A stretch of DNA of 64,000 nt from Dictyophora rubrovolvata (taxonomy: Eukaryota > Basidiomycota > Agaricomycetes > Phallales > Phallaceae): contig CP114119.1 in assembly GCA_029959195.1 (NCBI GenBank), positions 2,914,001 to 2,978,000 on the forward strand. The letters are read 5' to 3'. Each line of letters starts with the position of its first letter. The first letter of the stretch is position 1. Of the stretch, positions 59,767-64,000 are shown piece after piece. The notes under the pieces are model-generated. The model did no database searches. It had not been told where the DNA came from and saw nothing but the letters and a program-made list of their open reading frames with translations. The translations under genes were made by a program, and so were the position numbers.

Positions 59767-61873
59767 TCATACGACAATCTGCTTAGTCTTGTTGAACAAC
59801 GCGACAGTTGCATCATCGATGTTGAGATGGGCTTTTACAAGTTCTGGAGGTGTCAACGCGAGCCATTGATTCAGACTGATATCTTGGAATTGATCTATGG
59901 AAGATAAGATGAACGTCAGGCTTCGTTCTCATTCATTATTGGTAAAGTTTTTTTTTTACCAGTCTTGAATATTTCTAAGAAATGAAGAGTTTCATTGCCA
60001 ATATTTTCAACATAATGACCATTGGTTGGCTAACAAAGATTTGAGGATTTATCCTAAAATGAGAGCCTTGAGACTTACGGGAACATAGCCTACATCGCCG
60101 GCTTGGAGGTTGAATGTTCTAGCGTTGCCGTTGGCAGCAAAGACGGTCATACGTGCTTGACCGGAACTACAATGGCCGTAAAATTTAATTTTGGAACCAA
60201 GAAACTCATAGCATACGTACATAAAGTAAGACCATTCAGCTGGAAATAAAAAATGCAAAATAAGAGTCCAATTTTCGCCATAGTGACTAAAGATATCTAC
60301 CTTGCGTGGGATGCCACTTGAATAATATTCATTAAAAAAATGAAAAAGTGAACACAAAACCCAAAATACTCACGTGTAACTCTCTCATACCACCAACATC
60401 AACTATAACATCCGCAGCAGCGATAGTCTTCGCAACCGGGAAATTAGTCGAATCGACAACCTTAACAGATCCACCGGCAAGGGGCGTGCGCGAAACCTGC
60501 GACCACGCCAAGGAAAATGGTGTAGAAACATGACCTTGAGGATCAGGCACCTCATCTTCGCTGACTGGAGGGGGAGGAGTACCGGGAAAAATGTATAGTT
60601 CCCGAGCGGGGATATGATCGAATGCCGATATGTCTGCTCCAAAGTTCTTGGCTAACACTTCTTTGGGAACATGTGAAACCCAGTCTGTGAGAAGGAATGT
60701 GTCATCCTCGCTAAATGTACCGTCGTCGAATACCTGCGTAAAACGAGTTAGTAAGAACACTACGAAGCCGGAACTTTTTGTTTATAAATGAAGATACTTA
60801 CAAGCAAGAACTCTGCACCGTCAGCAGTGTCATTCGTTGCTTGAATGGAGTGCGGGATACCAGGTGGGAAATACCAAATATCTCCGGTGTTCTGAGAAAC
60901 ACATAAAACAAAGGGGTTATTGTCATTAAATGACTCGATGCTGAGCAATCAAGAAAACCCAAAGACTCACAACGTTGGCCTCGTAGTTCTGACCATTGGG
61001 CGTAACGGTTGTAATACGTGTCGTTCCCTAGCCACAAAAAAAGAATCTGTTGAATAACAAGGAATCAACTATAAACTCGTAGCGCCTACCGCGATGACGT
61101 ATCCCCATTCAGCGGTATCATGCCAATGAAGTTCACTAAATTGCATATCAGAGCGGAATATGAGAGTATTCAATAATTGATATATGTAGTTACCGAATTG
61201 CGCCTGCTTCTAATCTCATATCGACACCCGCCAATTGTTCCTAGAATCCACACATCAAACATTATACATACAACCCAACCGGATAATTGCTTACCGCCAA
61301 AGGCATAACTCCAACTAAAGAGAGAGAATATCATTAAACAAGACCTTGAAATGAATGCAATGGGCAGCGTCTTACCATTCTCTTGTCGAGCCCACCCCCC
61401 AGTTTGAAGACGATTATGGGAGAGACTGAAAGGCCATTTAGCATTATCAACACTTCCGGCATCGGTGCTTGGAGGAGCTAAGAAGTCAGGAGATTCTCTA
61501 AATTTTAATTTTGAGTGTTATTACACAATTTAAAAATAGAGGGTTAAAAAAAAACAAACCTGTCCAAAGGGATATTTTGAGGACCAATGACAGTCGCTCC
61601 AAGCGTACCACGTATAGCTTCAGGCACTTCGTTTTGGAATTCGTCATAAAAAGAGTCGTTGGGATCATCACTTGCGTAACCTGCCGAAAAGGTAGCATCG
61701 GCAGCTGATGAAGTCGCTGTATCCGTGGAGGATTGGGCAGGTGAAACGGCAGATGGCGACAAAACGGCAGTGCTGCCAGTAGCAATGGAAGTGGTATTTC
61801 CAGTAGGTGCGGCAAAGCTCCACTGCTGGTTGATAAGAACAAAAGCAGCAAGCAAGATTCGAGAATGTATCAT
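59767..61873 (-). CDS. OXDC: Oxalate decarboxylase (bicupin), copy 2
   Basis: This is the tandem paralogue of the gene at 55401-57467, same reaction. The start at 61873 gives a signal peptide ([20 protein letters not shown]) and a Ser/Thr/Ala-rich linker longer than in copy 1, then [20 protein letters not shown] and [19 protein letters not shown]. The first metal site is [12 protein letters not shown] (near 61130). The second is HWHPTQ joined across an intron to AEWSYFM (60330-60230). [20 protein letters not shown] and [15 protein letters not shown] match copy 1. It ends KQIVV-stop at 59767. All metal ligands are present and the gene looks whole. Confidence 0.92.
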
Positions 61874-64000
61874 ATCGTGTTATGTGATTAACGAAGTAGA
61901 AAAATACTGGTTGAGAAAATGAATATCTCTCAAAAGTGTGTTCGACGATGAGATGATGATGAAGAGAGAGCAAGCCAAAGATTCAGCACTTATATATTTC
62001 TAAACGATGTCCGCGTCGGCGAGGATTGTTTTTTTGCGAAACCGACTCGGATGCAAGTCAGGCCAACAAGGATGTGTGGAGATTGGGAATGCGCGTATGA
62101 CACAATGTAATCCGGCGAGGAGATTAACGTTCTATGGGTGGCACGCGAGAGGACAGGAGTGGGTAAAGATCAACCTGGTGGAAAGACAATTTTAGATTCA
62201 GATGATCAGCCCGAATAATAATAGTTTGAGATGATAACTTTTAAAACAATGTGGATCCAGTAAGAGACAAATTTATTTAATGGAGTGCCTACCTGGCAGG
62301 ACTCGGAAAATACCAAAACAAAGGAGCAAAGTACAGACAGCCGAGTCCCGGCAATGGGGGCCACCAAACGGATAGGTAAAAATCATGAGCTTTGAACCTT
62401 AAAAAGGAAAAAATCCACTAGAACCGCTTCGATGTTTTTTTGGCTATACCATTCCAAATGGCAAAATTGATATGGCAAGTGGTTCCCGATCAGTTATTAA
62501 TCATTTAACCCATATGAAACAGATATGGACGATTCTCGTTTGTTCAATTTGGTAAAAACTTTACCGGCATGCGACGAAATAGCCTACGTCGGATGGTTGT
62601 ATATAGACTACTGAATTTCATTGATCTAGCCAAAGGAGAAACGAGAGATACATAATTCGGTGCGCAAATAAGAGGCAAATAGACAACTGACATGTATTGC
62701 CCGATGAAAGGGGATTTCAGTTTTGAGACCTCATAGATGTTGTCTTTTCTGTCACATGTCACGCATCGCGTCACAATTTTAATTCAAGCTTTTCTCCAAC
62801 CACGACGCACTACGGCCCACAGCATCCCGAAGTCTAACCGATCATGCTAACAAAAATGGAAGAAACGAAGAAGCGGTATTAAGTGTGTAATAGATATTCT
62901 TGAACTCAACGTTGATTTGAATTCGATGACTTAATTCCCGGTGAACTTGAACTATGGTACTTAATTTAAAACACGTCCTAGAAGCCTTTGGTATATACAG
63001 TGCACCGGAATCGGAGATTGCGCCCATACCAAAAAAACATCTACTACAGTAGACAATTCATATTTACTTGACAAGTCAATTGCACGAATCGACTTGTTCA
63101 GGTTACCCAGTTTATCAAGAGAGGATCATCAGCCTTTATTCATTCTCATTCATAGGACGGCCCTTGAAATTCGGGGTCTCGCAATCGATCATTTCCGTTT
63201 CCCTTTTCTGACAATACACCGTAGAAGAATTTTTTAAAAAAAGTTCAACTGGCTAAAGGAGCTGAATGAATGAACGAATCAATCATGGCTGTCCACGAAA
63301 TTCGAATCCGAAGACAGGTGGCCAAAAATAGCCTTCTGCATATCATATCGTATCAACTCAGCTATATATAGCCTTACAACCCGGCATAGCATAAATCTTT
63401 ACGTACGTTAATGTTTTGTCCGACATTAATTCGACTCCAACGAAATCTCATAGGATATGGATAGACAATACATGAGCCGGGTTTGGTAGAGCATGTGGCA
63501 CATATCGACTAAGGGATTCTGCGTACTGCTATCGGTTTTAGCTCGCCATATCTCGTAACTGAAGAGTCAGAAAGAAGATGATGGCTCACTCCTGAGCCGT
63601 AATTCCAGCGAGTTACTCACAAGGGGAGTATCATGGTATTCTTTATGATGTATTCTGATAACGAGCGGACGGGTTGAAACTAACCACCAACGTCGCCATT
63701 TCGACGACATGCGGAGCCCATTATGAGCCAGAACGTCTTACTATAACCATGACTGTATAAACATTGTCAATGCTCTTTGTTTACTAAATTAGCATTTTTG
63801 CAGGGTTTTCTATATTAATCTGTCCGAATTCTATTTATTCCTGTGTTCTATGTATAGCCTATGATTTGCCTTTTGCCGAGCTCGGCCGACAGAAAGTTAT
63901 ATATAGCAACAGGTGGCCAGAGAACAGAAGTTCCGATTGAGTTCCGAGGGCTTGGGCCGTAAAGTTATTCATATGCCGACTTCAAAATCAAAAAATAGCA
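61874..64000. other. Gene-free right end
   Basis: No gene, RNA or repeat is recognised. The first 200 bp are the promoter of oxalate decarboxylase copy 2. TATATATAG boxes near 63363 and 63900 may belong to a gene beyond the window. Confidence 0.45.

Overview
The window is from a mushroom-forming basidiomycete (Agaricomycetes), judged from gene content and gene structure. Genes are densely split by 47-83 nt introns, some exons are tiny (8 and 16 nt), and the gene set is typical of the group: a DUF6533 membrane protein, phenylalanine ammonia-lyase, paired bicupin oxalate decarboxylases, paired secreted carboxylesterase/lipases, a HET-domain protein and a basidiomycete-type BTB family. No rRNA, canonical tRNA or CRISPR array was seen. 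Everything here comes from reading the sequence by eye; family names rest on remembered motifs, not on searches.

Layout. 0.8-2.5 kb (+): 12-exon DUF6533 membrane protein. 3.7-5.7 kb (+): TFIIF alpha/RAP74. 5.8-9.7 kb (-): Argonaute with an intact slicer tetrad, an 8-nt microexon and one intron that appears to need a GA-AG splice. 11.6-12.8 kb (-): catalytic subunit of RNase H2. 13.7-14.4 kb: a complete hAT-type MITE with 8-bp target duplications, ending about 100 bp before the phenylalanine ammonia-lyase ATG (14.5-17.3 kb, +). 17.9-20.6 kb (-): HET-domain protein with a membrane anchor. 21.3-21.6 kb (+): small secreted cysteine-patterned protein (copy 1). 23.1-29.4 kb (-): two tandem secreted carboxylesterase/lipases. 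31.9-33.0 kb (+): BTB protein. 34.2-37.6 kb: a diverged segmental duplication around the second copy of the small secreted protein (35.3-35.6 kb, -) and a degraded third copy. 37.9-41.5 kb (-): two tandem BTB paralogues separated by a solo LTR. 44.7-47.9 kb (+): half-size ABC transporter, followed by a degraded tandem copy (48.6-49.4 kb). 51.0-53.1 kb (+): intronless 704-aa low-complexity protein. 55.4-61.9 kb (-): two tandem oxalate decarboxylases.

How the genes relate. The housekeeping part (TFIIF, Argonaute, RNase H2A) fills the first 13 kb. The remainder is an accessory region built by tandem duplication: lipases, BTB proteins, oxalate decarboxylases, the ABC transporter and the small secreted protein all occur as pairs or as gene plus relic. 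Secreted enzymes (lipases, oxalate decarboxylases) and PAL suggest a saprotroph or wood/litter associate. The most interesting unknown is the 87-aa secreted protein family: two copies with identical exon lengths keep almost the same protein although most third codon positions differ, so the protein is under strong purifying selection.
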